The notes: a model not told the origin generated them from the sequence alone. A stretch of DNA of 64,000 bases from Waddliaceae bacterium (GCA_018694295.1 JABHNK010000055.1:1-64000), one strand, 5' to 3'; counted from the stretch's first letter, positions 50,550 through 60,321 are shown. A program made the numbers and translations.

Positions 50550-52646
50550 TTACCCGATAAGTCTCTCTATAGTGTTTAGGAGAGCGTCGGAGGTGAACTC
50601 GCTTTTAAGGATATACGCTTCTGCTCCTGCTTCCAGTCCTCGTCTTTTGTCGGCATCTTTTGCCCGTGTCGTCACTATTATTATAGGAATATCTTTATAG
50701 ACCTTATCATTTTTTAGCTTCTCGGTAAGCTCGAAGCCGTTCATCTTAGGCATAAGGACATCTGTTATAACGAGGTCGAATCTTTCCTGGTGTGCTATCT
50801 TGAAAGCTTCTTCGCCATCGGAGGCTATGACAACGGAGAACCCTGCGGATTCTAGGATGTTCTTCTCTAGCATGGCGGTGCTGATAGCATCTTCTGCTAG
50901 AAGTATTGTCTTCTTTTTGTTTTTTGTCCTTTTAGCTGCTTTAACTGTTGGTGCTTGTACGATATTCTTTATGACACCGCTTTCTGTGAAGTTTATTATC
51001 GAAGGAACATCGATGATAAGTATCACTTTCCCATCGCCGAGGATACTTCCTCCTGCGATATTTTCTATATTCCCTAGGATTCTTCCTAGTGGCTTGCTGA
51101 TAATATCCTGGCAGCGTGATATAGCATCGACCTGCACCCCGATTTTACGCCCTGAGCATTGTACTATTACTACGACGATATGTTTTTCTTCTGATATCCC
51201 TTTCCTTGCTATACCGAAGACATCTTTTATATTTACAAGAGGGATTATCTCTCCGTTACGTGTTATCGCTTTTTTTGTTTCTACGGCGTTGATATCTTCG
51301 ACGGCGACACGTACAGTTTCTACGATGTCATCGACGGGGACGGCAAAAACTTCACTTCCGACCTCTACGATAAGGCTCTCTGTTATTGCTAGTGTTATCG
51401 GAAGTTTTATTATGAAAGTCGTCCCTTTTTCTGGCACAGAAGATATCTCTATACTGCCTTTTAGATTTTTCACGATATTATAAACGACGTCCATGCCGAC
51501 ACCACGCCCTGAGACATCATCAACTTCGTCTTCGGTGGTGAACCCTGAAAGGAATAGCAGCTGATAAAGCTGCTGTTCGCTCATATTTTCGGCGTCTTCT
51601 TTTGTGACGATATTTTTATCTACGGCATATTTCTTAATTTTTTCTATATCGATGCCGCTGCCGTCGTCGGAGACTTCTATTACAACGTTCTGTGCTTTCT
51701 GGTATGCTTTAAGTATTATCTTCCCTGTGGCGTCTTTTCCTTTTTCTTTGCGGTCTTCGGTTTTTTCTATTCCGTGGTCGACGGCGTTCCTTAGGATATG
51801 CAGCAGTGGATCTTTCATGGCATCTACAATATTCTTATCAAGGAATGTATCTTCTCCTTGTATCTCAAGGTCTATATCTTTCCCTCTTTCTCGTGAGAGG
51901 TCACGCATAGCTCTCGGGAATATCTTGAAAAGTTTCGATATTGGCACCATCCTAAGGTTCATCACTTCACGCTGTAACGTTGCTATGATGAAGTCCATAT
52001 TCTCGTCTAAGGTTTTAAGCTCTTTAATCATCCCTACGAAGGACTCTCCCAGGCTTTTTGTTGCCTCTGACTCTTCTATTATCCCTTTAACGACATCTTT
52101 CATGCCTATCTTCGCGACGTGTAGTGTCCCTGCTAGATTCATCAGGTTGTCGAGCTTTTCTAACCCTACACGCAGGCTCTCTTCTGTATCTTTTGATGTT
52201 TTTTTGTAGGTTGTTTTCTTGTCTTCTGATGTTTCTTCTTCTGCAGCATTATCTTCTACTTTTTCATTCTCTTTTCCGAAGAATATTTCGTCGCCTCTTT
52301 TACATAGGTCTTCAACGTCTATTTTTCCTTTCTTATCTTCTATCAACGCTTCCACGGCATCGATACTTTCGAACAAGACATCGAAATGCTTTTCCTCTAT
52401 AACGAGCTGTTGTTTCAGGGCTTTTTCAAAGCCTTCTTCCATCCTATGTGTTATCTCTACGATATCTTCGAAGCCCATCATCGTAGCAGAGCCTTTTATA
52501 GTATGCGCTTCGCGCATCAAAGCTTCTAGGACGTCCTTATCTTTATTATCTTTTTCTAGTGCAAGAAGTCCCTCGTTTATCTTGAGGATATGCTCCTTAG
52601 TCTCTTCTTTGAAGCTTGCGATAAACTTCGACTTATCAATAGTCAT
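50550..52646 (-). CDS. cheA: CheA-type chemosensory kinase with C-terminal receiver (WspE/FrzE-like)
   Basis: P1 Hpt domain 1-110 with His48 in REAHTIKGSATMMGF. A short acidic linker stands where the P2 CheY-binding domain would be. P3 (LEKLDNLMNLAGTLHVAKI), P4 ATPase (HILRNAVDHGIEKT, VSDDGSGIDIEKI, GRGVGMDVVYNIV), P5 CheW-like and receiver (LLAEDAISTA, LVITDVLMPKMNG) follow. CheA fused to a receiver is typical of alternative chemosensory pathways rather than flagellar ones. The ATG at 52646 follows AAGGAAGGCGG; an ATG at 52694 lies in the hairpin. Confidence 0.95.
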   Translation of the reverse strand: MTIDKSKFIASFKEETKEHILKINEGLLALEKDNKDKDVLEALMREAHTIKGSATMMGFEDIVEITHRMEEGFEKALKQQLVIEEKHFDVLFESIDAVEALIEDKKGKIDVEDLCKRGDEIFFGKENEKVEDNAAEEETSEDKKTTYKKTSKDTEESLRVGLEKLDNLMNLAGTLHVAKIGMKDVVKGIIEESEATKSLGESFVGMIKELKTLDENMDFIIATLQREVMNLRMVPISKLFKIFPRAMRDLSRERGKDIDLEIQGEDTFLDKNIVDAMKDPLLHILRNAVDHGIEKTEDRKEKGKDATGKIILKAYQKAQNVVIEVSDDGSGIDIEKIKKYAVDKNIVTKEDAENMSEQQLYQLLFLSGFTTEDEVDDVSGRGVGMDVVYNIVKNLKGSIEISSVPEKGTTFIIKLPITLAITESLIVEVGSEVFAVPVDDIVETVRVAVEDINAVETKKAITRNGEIIPLVNIKDVFGIARKGISEEKHIVVVIVQCSGRKIGVQVDAISRCQDIISKPLGRILGNIENIAGGSILGDGKVILIIDVPSIINFTESGVIKNIVQAPTVKAAKRTKNKKKTILLAEDAISTAMLEKNILESAGFSVVIASDGEEAFKIAHQERFDLVITDVLMPKMNGFELTEKLKNDKVYKDIPIIIVTTRAKDADKRRGLEAGAEAYILKSEFTSDALLNTIERLIG

Positions 52647-52678
52647 ATTTCCGCCTTCCTTATGTTGATGATGGATTA

Positions 52679-52707
52679 GCGCTGGCGGCAACATCTGCCG
52701 CCAGTGC
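52679..52707. promoter_or_regulatory. strong hairpin in the mcp-cheA gap
   Basis: Arms GCGCTGGCGGCA and TGCCGCCAGTGC (52679-52690, 52696-52707) pair over 11 of 12 positions round ACATC. There is no T run on the cheA side, so it is more likely a processing or stability structure than a terminator. It occupies the largest gap (81 bp) between the cheR and Hpt genes and could set the ratio of receptor to kinase. Confidence 0.6.
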
Positions 52708-52727
52708 GTTCTTTTGTCACAGGATCT

Positions 52728-54578
52728 CTACACTTCTTCTTTCACTGTGAATTTGTCTACCATCTTTTTAAGCGCTTCGCCGAGTTCTGCCATCGCCTGT
52801 GCTGCTGTCGTCGACTCTTGCGCTCCTTGTGTTATCTGTGACATGGCGGCGTTTATTTCATTCATCGCCTCAGATATCTGGTTGGAGGTGCTTATCTGCT
52901 GATTAGAGCTCATAGAAATCTCTTTAGTCCTTGCCGCGGTTTCTTCTGCGACGCGTTCTTCTTCTTCTACGCTGTTTGCGCTCTCTTCCATCGATATTAT
53001 AGCGTTACTCATCTCATGTTGTATTATCTCTATTAACGCTGTTATATCTTTCGTCGACTTCGCCGTAGAATCTGATAGTTTCCTTATCTCGTCAGCGACG
53101 GCTGTAAATCCTAGGCCATATTCTCCTGCACGCTTCGCTTCTATCGCGGCGTTTACTGCGAGGAGGTTAGTCTGGTTTGTGACTTCGTTGATAACATCAG
53201 TTATCTGTCCGATTTTCTGTGATTTCTCGTTAAGGGACGTTACAATAACGCCGGTCTTGCTTATCGCTTCTTTGATTTTTGCCATCCCTTCCATAGCATG
53301 TGTTGCTGATTTAGCGACTTCGGCGATGTTCTCTCCTACCTGTTCGGCGCTAGTCATCATTTCCTGAGTAGAAGATGCTGTCTGGTTTATTGCAGCGGCC
53401 TGTTCGTTGGCGTTGGCGACTTGCTGCTGGCTCGACGACAGTATCTCTGCGCTAGAAGCTGCTATCTCGCTAGAACCTTTTTGTATCTGAGATATGATAT
53501 TGTTAAGGTCGTCGACCATCGCTGTGAAGCTCTTCGAAAGGGCGCCTATCTCGTCATGGCTTTCTACAGCTATGCTCTTTGTAAGGTCTCCTTGCGACAC
53601 TTCTGCTGCAAGCCCTGATATTTGTAATACTGGTGTAGCGATTTTTTTTGCGATGAACATAGCGACGACGGCTACTACTGCTGCCATGATAATTACTATC
53701 AAGATCATAACGTTTCTTAGCGCTATTGCTGGTGCGAAGGCTTCAGCAGCGTCGATTTCGGCGACGATAGTCCATTTCTTTCCGATAGCTTCTTCGATAT
53801 TTTTCGCAGAATAATATCCTAAGACGGCGATGTCACGATAGTCTTTACCTAGTAAGGTGCTTTCTAAAACACTATGAGCCTCAACGACGCCCTTAGAAAA
53901 CACTCTCTGATTCAGGATGACGCTATCGCCTTTCTCGAAACGCGACGCTGTAATCATATAATCATCTTCGTTGATGATATACATCTCTCCGGTATCTCCC
54001 ATCCCCACTTTATCGTTGGTGATAATGTTGAGACCCTCTATAGAAACTCTTACAGCTAGGACTCCCGAGACAGCGTTGCTATGAATGTCCTTTATCGGCA
54101 CAGAGATAACAAATCCTATATTACCCGTCGACAAGGACTTATATACATCTTTAAGGTACACATCATTTTCTATAGCGCCGACAAAATATGAATCTTTATT
54201 TTTGTCTATACCAATATTCTCTTCCTCTGAAGAGGCTATTATCATACCTTCTTTATTCATCACAAAAATTTCATCGAAGGTAAGCTCTGAATATTCCCCA
54301 TCGATTTCTTCCTGTATACGTATCGCATCTTCGATATTTTCTATGACGTCGTTAAACGACATCGCCTTCACAGTTAAGAACATATGCTCGAAATAATCGA
54401 TGATATGTGCTTCGCGCGACTCCCCTGCAGCTTGAAGCTTAGTAAAAGCCTCTTTTTCTATAGTTTTTTGGAATTGGCTATACGAAAACCATCCCATACC
54501 TACGAGCGGGATCAGCGAGATGCATAGCAATAGCACCACAAGCTTTGTCTTCAACTTCTTAAAAAATATTCCCTTCAT
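52728..54578 (-). CDS. methyl-accepting chemotaxis protein (dCache-HAMP-MA)
   Basis: Membrane segments about 11-30 and 287-310 enclose a dCache ligand-binding domain. HAMP is about 312-365 ([20 protein letters not shown]) and the signalling domain about 370-605. The hairpin tip reads [20 protein letters not shown] then EIRKLSDST, the expected CheA/CheW contact. No C-terminal NWETF-type pentapeptide is present, so CheR probably binds elsewhere. The only chemoreceptor in the window, encoded 4 bp after a cheW. GGGGGAT is its ribosome site. Confidence 0.95.
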   Translation of the reverse strand: MKGIFFKKLKTKLVVLLLCISLIPLVGMGWFSYSQFQKTIEKEAFTKLQAAGESREAHIIDYFEHMFLTVKAMSFNDVIENIEDAIRIQEEIDGEYSELTFDEIFVMNKEGMIIASSEEENIGIDKNKDSYFVGAIENDVYLKDVYKSLSTGNIGFVISVPIKDIHSNAVSGVLAVRVSIEGLNIITNDKVGMGDTGEMYIINEDDYMITASRFEKGDSVILNQRVFSKGVVEAHSVLESTLLGKDYRDIAVLGYYSAKNIEEAIGKKWTIVAEIDAAEAFAPAIALRNVMILIVIIMAAVVAVVAMFIAKKIATPVLQISGLAAEVSQGDLTKSIAVESHDEIGALSKSFTAMVDDLNNIISQIQKGSSEIAASSAEILSSSQQQVANANEQAAAINQTASSTQEMMTSAEQVGENIAEVAKSATHAMEGMAKIKEAISKTGVIVTSLNEKSQKIGQITDVINEVTNQTNLLAVNAAIEAKRAGEYGLGFTAVADEIRKLSDSTAKSTKDITALIEIIQHEMSNAIISMEESANSVEEEERVAEETAARTKEISMSSNQQISTSNQISEAMNEINAAMSQITQGAQESTTAAQAMAELGEALKKMVDKFTVKEEV

Positions 54579-54582
54579 TTTC

Positions 54583-55110
54583 TTATCCCCCTTCTTCTAA
54601 ACTTGTGATTTCTCTACAATGTAAAACTTTCCCGAGGTCCAGCAGTGCTATGATGTCTTCGCCGACCTGCACCTGTCCTTTTGTGAAAGCCATGGCATCG
54701 CCTTTAAGCGTCGCTATCGGCTGCTGTATATCCTCAGGGTTTATTTCTATGGTATCGTCGACTTTATCGACAAGTATACCAACAAGGTCTTTGTTGACGT
54801 CTGTGACAATCACCCTTTTACCTTCTTTTTTTTCTTTATCTTCTTGATCTCCGACGCCGAAGAAATATCTCATATCGATGACGGTAACGATCTCTCCTCG
54901 CAGATTTATTACACCGACGATAAATTGCGGTGTATTTGGTACTCGTGTTATTTCAGGAAGTTTCACTACTTCTTTAACATCTTCTATTCTGACACCGTAT
55001 TTCCCTTCTTCCAGTTCGAACGACAAGACGCTCATCATCTCGATATTATTTCTGTCTTCGGCGTTATCGTTATTGTCAGCCTCTAATATTATTTTATCCT
55101 CTTCACCCAT
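54583..55110 (-). CDS. cheW: CheW adaptor, paralogue 2
   Basis: Couples receptor to CheA. An acidic N-terminal extension of about 25 residues is followed by a CheW domain: [40 protein letters not shown] and [14 protein letters not shown]. The ATG at 55110 lies after GAGGAATAAT, 4 bp after the stop of the other cheW. 175 aa. It is closer to the canonical NLRG wording than its neighbour. Confidence 0.93.
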   Translation of the reverse strand: MGEEDKIILEADNNDNAEDRNNIEMMSVLSFELEEGKYGVRIEDVKEVVKLPEITRVPNTPQFIVGVINLRGEIVTVIDMRYFFGVGDQEDKEKKEGKRVIVTDVNKDLVGILVDKVDDTIEINPEDIQQPIATLKGDAMAFTKGQVQVGEDIIALLDLGKVLHCREITSLEEGG

Positions 55111-55114
55111 GATA

Positions 55115-55594
55115 TTATTCCTCACTCTCTGCGGGATGTTTTCTTATCTCGACTTTTCCTCGCACGTATTCTATCGCTGTCTTATCTTCGGCGACGAGCT
55201 TTTCGGCTTCCATGACAAGGATCATATCGTCTTCTTTTTTTATCATGCCAACGAGGTATGTGGCATCTTTTAGAAGTTCGTCGGGAGGCATGATATCGTT
55301 ATCTTCTACGGAGATGATATCGGTGATGGTATCGACGATAAGCCCTATAAGGCTTCCATGTGCCTGTACTATTATTATACATCTAACGTCTTCAACATTA
55401 TCTTCTTGAAGGAGCAGTTTTTTTCTTATATTGACGATAGGAACGACTTTGTTATTGAAATTTATTACGCCTTCGACATATTCGGCGGTCTCTGGCACTG
55501 AAATGATATCTTCATTCTTCACAACTTTTATTACGTGCAACATATCGACGGCGTATTCTTTGCCGGCGACAGTAAAAGCCACTAAATCTTTCAT
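55115..55594 (-). CDS. cheW: CheW adaptor, paralogue 1
   Basis: A CheW domain protein: DLVAFTVAGKEYAVDMLHV, EYVEGVINFNNKVVPIVNI and IGLIVDTITDI, with NFNN in place of the usual NLRG. Two successive CheW proteins occur in Wsp- and Frz-type systems, where one serves receptor arrays and the other CheR or a second complex. The ATG at 55594 (MKDLVAF) is preferred to one at 55612 that overlaps the cheR stop. 159 aa. Confidence 0.92.
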   Translation of the reverse strand: MKDLVAFTVAGKEYAVDMLHVIKVVKNEDIISVPETAEYVEGVINFNNKVVPIVNIRKKLLLQEDNVEDVRCIIIVQAHGSLIGLIVDTITDIISVEDNDIMPPDELLKDATYLVGMIKKEDDMILVMEAEKLVAEDKTAIEYVRGKVEIRKHPAESEE

Positions 55595-55604
55595 TGTTAT
55601 GCCT

Positions 55605-57110
55605 TTATTCATACTTTAATCTCTCTATATTGTTCCTGCATGTGCTCAGCATTGTTGCTACGTTAAAGCCGTTGCCGTATGCTATCACTGTCTCTGGTGT
55701 TTCGTTGATAATAGTTTTAATAGTATTTCTGAACTCCCGCATTGCATTTTTAATATGCCCTTCTTGTTTATATATAGTGGCGAGCCCGAAATTCGCAAGG
55801 GAAAACCTGTCGTCGAGGAAAAGAGCCTTCTTCATATTCTTTTTCGCTAGAGACGTTCCGCCCTCTTCTACAAAGATACATCCTAGCAGGTAATATGCTG
55901 GCACGAATAGTGCGTCGACAGCTAAGAGTTTCTGTAGCTTATCTTTAGCGACATCATATTTTCTTCTATTGGCATATATCTCTGCTTCGAGATATCTTGC
56001 GTCGATATTTTCTTTGTCGAGCTCATAAACTCTTTCAATAAAATAGAAGGCCTCTCCATATTTTTTGTTGTACGACGCTATCTTTGCTTTGACGAGGAGT
56101 TTTTCTATATCTTCTGGGGAGGCTTTTTTATCTTTACGGGCGTCGACTTCTGCTTTGGCGATATCATATATTATCGAAGAAACCTTCTGTTTTATCGGCT
56201 GTATAGGTTCTTTTTTCTTTGGCGGTGCTTTTTTTATGGCGTGTGCAGCGGCATATTCTGCCTTCCTATATACTATCGCTTCGGCGCATTCTTCCATGAC
56301 GAATCTTTCGGTGACGAATTGTGGACTCTCTGAATGCCCTGATATCATATACCCTTCTTTTGTCAGGCTATCATTAAACTTATTCATCACCTCTACTGTT
56401 GTCTCAAGCTCGAAATATATGACGACATTACGACAGAAGATTATATCGAGATCTTTTGGGAAGCCTTCTTCCATTAAGTTAAGGTACGAGTATTCGACCA
56501 TATCTTTTATTTCGTCGGAGATCTTATATATTACATGCCTGCTATCGCCTTTGACTTTAGTGAAATACTTTTCGCGTAGATCCTTATCGATAAGTTTCAT
56601 ATGGTTTTCACTATATATTCCTTGGCGCGCTTTCTTTAATGCTTCCGTCGAGGCATCCGTCGCTAAAATCTTTACGTCGAGATCTTCCCGGTCTTTTAGT
56701 ATCTCCTTAATTACTATAGCTATAGAATACGGCTCTTCTCCTGTAGAACATCCTGCGCTCCATATCCGTAATATTGGCTTTGTTTTGCTGCTTTTATCGC
56801 GATGTTTTATTTTTTTGGCGATAAGTTTTGGTAAGATCTCTTCTTTTAACGCTTTAAAATGCGGCTCGTTCCTAAAAAAATACGTGTGGTTTATCGTTAA
56901 GAGATTAAGGAGGTTGCGCAGCTCGTCTTCGTGCTTCTGGCTTGTTGTAATATGACGATAATATTCTTTTATGCTGGGGAGTCTTAGCGCTTCGGCGCGC
57001 CGTATCACCGTTTCTTCAAGGCCCTTAAGCTGATAGTCGCGAAAATACAGGCCTGTTCTTTCTGTAACGAAGTCTCCTATCTTCTGTTGCATTTCTTCAG
57101 TAAAAAGCAT
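55605..57110 (-). CDS. cheR: CheR methyltransferase with C-terminal TPR region
   Basis: Methylates chemoreceptor glutamates with S-adenosylmethionine. The N-terminal helical domain and Rossmann domain are typical: LLTINHTYFFRNEPHFKALK, RIWSAGCSTGEEPYSIAIVI and IIFCRNVVIYFELETT. Residues about 360-480 hold tetratricopeptide-like repeats (ARYLEAEIYANRRKYDVAKD, LANFGLATIYKQEGHIKNAM), a fusion seen in WspC and FrzF. It opens the continuous chemosensory operon after a 144-bp gap. Confidence 0.94.
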   Translation of the reverse strand: MLFTEEMQQKIGDFVTERTGLYFRDYQLKGLEETVIRRAEALRLPSIKEYYRHITTSQKHEDELRNLLNLLTINHTYFFRNEPHFKALKEEILPKLIAKKIKHRDKSSKTKPILRIWSAGCSTGEEPYSIAIVIKEILKDREDLDVKILATDASTEALKKARQGIYSENHMKLIDKDLREKYFTKVKGDSRHVIYKISDEIKDMVEYSYLNLMEEGFPKDLDIIFCRNVVIYFELETTVEVMNKFNDSLTKEGYMISGHSESPQFVTERFVMEECAEAIVYRKAEYAAAHAIKKAPPKKKEPIQPIKQKVSSIIYDIAKAEVDARKDKKASPEDIEKLLVKAKIASYNKKYGEAFYFIERVYELDKENIDARYLEAEIYANRRKYDVAKDKLQKLLAVDALFVPAYYLLGCIFVEEGGTSLAKKNMKKALFLDDRFSLANFGLATIYKQEGHIKNAMREFRNTIKTIINETPETVIAYGNGFNVATMLSTCRNNIERLKYE

Positions 57111-57186
57111 CTATCTTGCGCCTTATTTAAACCCAGTTAATTACTATTCTTAATCATCTCTCTTTTTTGCAGCAGCACATATATGT

Positions 57187-57240
57187 AGAAAGTTCAGAGT
57201 TCGAAGTTCGGAGTTCGGGGAAGGAGCGCTGAACGCTGAG
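57187..57240. repeat. Heptamer repeats AGTTCGG/CGCTGA type (family C)
   Basis: Units AGTTCAG AGTTCGA AGTTCGG AGTTCGG are followed by GCGCTGAACGCTGAG. They lie in the 144-bp gap before cheR, just after the stop of the histidine kinase at 57255. Confidence 0.8.
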
Positions 57241-57254
57241 TGTCGATATGCATG

Positions 57255-58424
57255 TCATTCTTGACAATTTCTTGGTATGCAACAAATAAATTTACTCCCT
57301 TTTTCTGCTGCTCTTTCAACCCATAGTTTACCTTTATGCAGCTCAACAATATCCTTTGCTATTGCAAGCCCTAGTCCTATCCCTTCTTGATTCATATCGG
57401 TGGCGCTTTCGAATTTATCTAATATTTTTTCTTTCTTTTCTTCAGAGATTCCTTTGCCGCTATCGGTGACTTTGATGCATACCTCTTCCTTTGACCCAAC
57501 AAGTTCAATCTTTATATCACCTTTTTTGTGGGTGAACTTTATAGCGTTGTTTAACAGGTTTATTATCACTTCTCTTATTTTGTCTTTATCGCCCCATATC
57601 ATTCCTATATCTTTATGAATCTCTTTTGTTATGGTGACGTTATTTTTAATAGCCTCGATTTTGTGGAAACTTACTATGCTCTCTACCATCGCAGCCATAT
57701 CGATTTCTTCTTTTTTAAGCTCCATCGTCCCAGCTTCTATCTTGGAGACATCTAATATATCAGTAACCGTCCTTAAAAGATGATCTATCGCCTCTACCGC
57801 CGACGTCAGAATTTTTTTCTGTTCAAGATTTATCTTCCCTGCGACCCCTTCGAGGATGATATCCATAGACTCTTTAACTACGGCAAGAGGCTTTCTAAGC
57901 TCGTGAGAAACGTTTGTAACGAACTGTGACTTCAGCTGGTCAACTTTTTCTAGTTCTTTATTCTTCGCATCAAGCTCGTTGTAAAGAACCTTTATACATT
58001 CATTAGTCTTCTTAGCGCCCCATATCTGGCTTTCCAGCTCTTCGCTTACTTTTGCAAGATCCTGTTCATTTTTTTTGCCATTGCTTATATCTTTATGTGT
58101 AGCTACTACAATATCATTGTCATCATCATCTTTTAAAAGGGAAAAACCAACGAGTTCTATTAGTGTTGTCCCGTCTTTACCTCTAAGGCGATACTCCTGG
58201 CTATCGACCTCTTCACCAGAAGACAATCTTTGCATCGCTTCACGATATTTTGGAACATCTTCTTCTATAAGGAATGTATCTTCCATCGTATTGCCGACGA
58301 CTTCTTCCTTGCTATATCCGTGTTTTTTTAATGCCCTTTTATTGACAAAGACTATCTTCCCTTCCATGTCAAAGACAGTAACGCATACCGGCATATTTTC
58401 TATGATATCTTCGATATTTTTCAT
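57255..58424 (-). CDS. soluble PAS histidine kinase (389 aa)
   Basis: A PAS domain (residues about 5-120; PVCVTVFDMEGKIVFVNKRA) is followed by a coiled coil (about 125-165), H box FVTNVSHELRKPLAVVKES and ATPase boxes NLLNNAIKFTHKKGDI, VTDSGKGISEEKK and GIGLGLAIAKDIVELHKG. No membrane segment. From the coiled coil onward it is closely similar to the 272-aa kinase at 48322-49140, evidently a paralogue. Likely partners are the receiver gene just upstream and the kinase-less sensor at 58918-60321. Confidence 0.94.
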   Translation of the reverse strand: MKNIEDIIENMPVCVTVFDMEGKIVFVNKRALKKHGYSKEEVVGNTMEDTFLIEEDVPKYREAMQRLSSGEEVDSQEYRLRGKDGTTLIELVGFSLLKDDDDNDIVVATHKDISNGKKNEQDLAKVSEELESQIWGAKKTNECIKVLYNELDAKNKELEKVDQLKSQFVTNVSHELRKPLAVVKESMDIILEGVAGKINLEQKKILTSAVEAIDHLLRTVTDILDVSKIEAGTMELKKEEIDMAAMVESIVSFHKIEAIKNNVTITKEIHKDIGMIWGDKDKIREVIINLLNNAIKFTHKKGDIKIELVGSKEEVCIKVTDSGKGISEEKKEKILDKFESATDMNQEGIGLGLAIAKDIVELHKGKLWVERAAEKGSKFICCIPRNCQE

Positions 58425-58437
58425 ATTATTCCTTCTT

Positions 58438-58481
58438 ACTGTTGTTACGTGCTAATCTTGCTTTAGTGGCGTAACATCAGT
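58438..58481. repeat. Repeat family B, short copy overlapping a stop codon
   Basis: ACTGTTGTTACGTGCTAATC, then TTGCTTTAGTGGCG and TAACATCAGT: a 44-bp imperfect palindrome. The TGA stop of the receiver gene (58477-58479, minus strand) is inside its right end. Confidence 0.85.
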
Positions 58482-58854
58482 TATTATTTTCGTCACCTAG
58501 CACTTTGTTGATAACCTCTAAGATGTAGGAAAACTCATATGTCTTCACACAATAATCATCGGCGCCCATTTCTTTTGCTTTTGCTGCATCTACAGCGTCT
58601 ACGAAGCCCGTATAGATAATAACTTTCACTGGCATATTCTCTACTTTTTTAATCTGCCTACACACCTCGAAGCCATCAATTCCTGGGAGCATTGTGTCCA
58701 CAAGAGCTAAATCAACCTTTTCTTTGCGAAGCTTCTCCAAAGCATTCTCTCCGCTGTCGGCTTCTATTGTTTCATATCCTTCTTTTCCTAGTTTAAAAGC
58801 TAATAACTTACGTATCTCTTCGTTATCATCCAAAATTAAAATTTTTCTACCCAT
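58477..58854 (-). CDS. single-domain response regulator (125 aa)
   Basis: A CheY-like receiver: ILILDDNEEIRKLL, phospho-Asp in LALVDTMLPGIDGFEVC and Lys in DYCVKTYEF, where the usual KP is KT. No output domain. The VDTxLPGIDGFEVCR and DAxDAxKA wording makes it a sister of the C-terminal receiver of CheB. The ATG at 58854 follows GAGGAAGATTAT; the longer frame to 58884 has no such site. Between a kinase and a sensor gene, it may relay from one of them. Confidence 0.94.
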   Translation of the reverse strand: MGRKILILDDNEEIRKLLAFKLGKEGYETIEADSGENALEKLRKEKVDLALVDTMLPGIDGFEVCRQIKKVENMPVKVIIYTGFVDAVDAAKAKEMGADDYCVKTYEFSYILEVINKVLGDENNN

Positions 58855-58876
58855 ATAATCTTCCTCTTTATTTATC

Positions 58877-58922
58877 ACTGACATTACACACTTATCTCAC
58901 TTTATTGGCGCGTAATATCAGT
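58877..58922. repeat. Repeat family B, short copy overlapping a stop codon
   Basis: ACTGACATTACACAC, then TTATCTCACTTTATTGGCG and CGTAATATCAGT form a 46-bp palindrome with matching ends. The TGA of the sensor gene (58918-58920, minus strand) lies in the right end at the same place as in the copy at 58438-58481. Confidence 0.85.
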
Positions 58923-60321
58923 TATCCTTTTCCATGCCCTTAATTTTATCTTCTAGCTCTTTCATTTCCTGTTTCAATTCTCTCATCCTAACTTCTCTTC
59001 CTACTGCCATCTTATTAAACTTCTCAAAGGCTTCAGATTTTTTTTCTGCCAGCTCTTTTGCCTCTACAGCTTCTTTTTCTGCTGCTGCCGTCTTTTCTGC
59101 GGCTTCTTTTATGTCTTTGTTGGCGTAGTACATTTTCTCGTTTATTTCTGTTAGTTCTTTATTAGAGGAATTCAGCTCTTCTGTGCGCTGTGTGACTTTT
59201 TCTTCAAGCTCTTTGCTGTGTCCTAATATTTCATTGTTTGCCTGTTTCAAATTCACAGACATTGTGTTAAAGGAGTCTGCCAGCTCTCCGATCTCATCCT
59301 TTGATTTAATCTCGACTTTCACATCGAGGTTTCCTTTGCTGATTTCTACTGCTGCATCCTTTAGTTTAACTATAGGTTTTAACATTACCCTCAGAAAAAA
59401 CAGTGATATTAAAATCAATACGACAATTATCGGTATCAAGATAACGACTATTTTGTTTCTCAGATCTACGGCTGGAGCAAAAGCCGTTTTCGTTGGAACA
59501 TTCACTACTAACGTCCAATCGTTGCCTTCGAAATCCAGATATCCTTGTTCATGTACAAACACATAAATAGTCTCTTCTTTCCCCAACCTAGTATATTTTG
59601 CGCTACCGCTTTTTTCTCCTGCCAACGACCTTTCCACGCTTTGTAGCTCATCAGCCAAATTATCTTTTAACACCCCTTTTCTATTATAGTTCGAATACAA
59701 TAGCATGCCGTCTTTATCGACGAGATCGACTTCCACTTTTCCCTCTCCGCCGCGGGTTCTCTCGATTTCTTTTGTTATTTCGTAAATTCTTATAACAGGA
59801 ACTCTTGCCACAATGACGCCAAAATTTTCTCCTTTTACATCTTTAACATGAGAGGCGAAATAAAGTATTGGAGTATGTAATTCTTCTGCAATCCTTACAT
59901 CGCTAGCGGCACTTATCTTTCCTTCGTAAATATCTTTCCAATATTTAGTTAACTTATGTTTTTTCCCTAAGTGCATCCCTGCTGTATCAGCAATACGTAT
60001 TCTTTCTAGGTTGAAAAAAGACAGTGAAGCATATGTTTTGTGTATATTTCTAAACTCTATCAATCTCTCTGTGATTTTTTCAGGTTCTGAATTCCTTGTT
60101 TTAATATCAGAACATCCAGGGATAACTTGTATATCAGAATATCTTTCATACAGAAACATATCGATTTTGTTCATGGTGTTATGAACATCTACTTCGAGTC
60201 GGGAGATCACCTCTTTCTCTAATGTCTTAACGTTTGAGTTATAGACGAAAAGCGTTATAATGCTACCGAATACCACCATTGACACTACTAATAAAAGCGT
60301 TACTTTCGTTGAAAATCTCAT
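58918..60321 (-). CDS. dCache-HAMP sensor without kinase or MA output (467 aa)
   Basis: Membrane segments about 7-27 and 280-305 enclose a dCache domain. HAMP is about 306-360 (EISKGNLDVKVEIKSKDEIG). The rest is coiled coil ending FNKMAVGREVRMRELKQEMK. No histidine kinase, MA, GGDEF or phosphatase domain follows. The segment before the second membrane helix (AFAPAVDLRN) matches that of the chemoreceptor ([10 protein letters not shown]), so the two share ancestry. It starts 2 bp after the binding-protein gene, suggesting ligand relay; the signal must pass to a separate kinase. Confidence 0.92.
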   Translation of the reverse strand: MRFSTKVTLLLVVSMVVFGSIITLFVYNSNVKTLEKEVISRLEVDVHNTMNKIDMFLYERYSDIQVIPGCSDIKTRNSEPEKITERLIEFRNIHKTYASLSFFNLERIRIADTAGMHLGKKHKLTKYWKDIYEGKISAASDVRIAEELHTPILYFASHVKDVKGENFGVIVARVPVIRIYEITKEIERTRGGEGKVEVDLVDKDGMLLYSNYNRKGVLKDNLADELQSVERSLAGEKSGSAKYTRLGKEETIYVFVHEQGYLDFEGNDWTLVVNVPTKTAFAPAVDLRNKIVVILIPIIVVLILISLFFLRVMLKPIVKLKDAAVEISKGNLDVKVEIKSKDEIGELADSFNTMSVNLKQANNEILGHSKELEEKVTQRTEELNSSNKELTEINEKMYYANKDIKEAAEKTAAAEKEAVEAKELAEKKSEAFEKFNKMAVGREVRMRELKQEMKELEDKIKGMEKDN

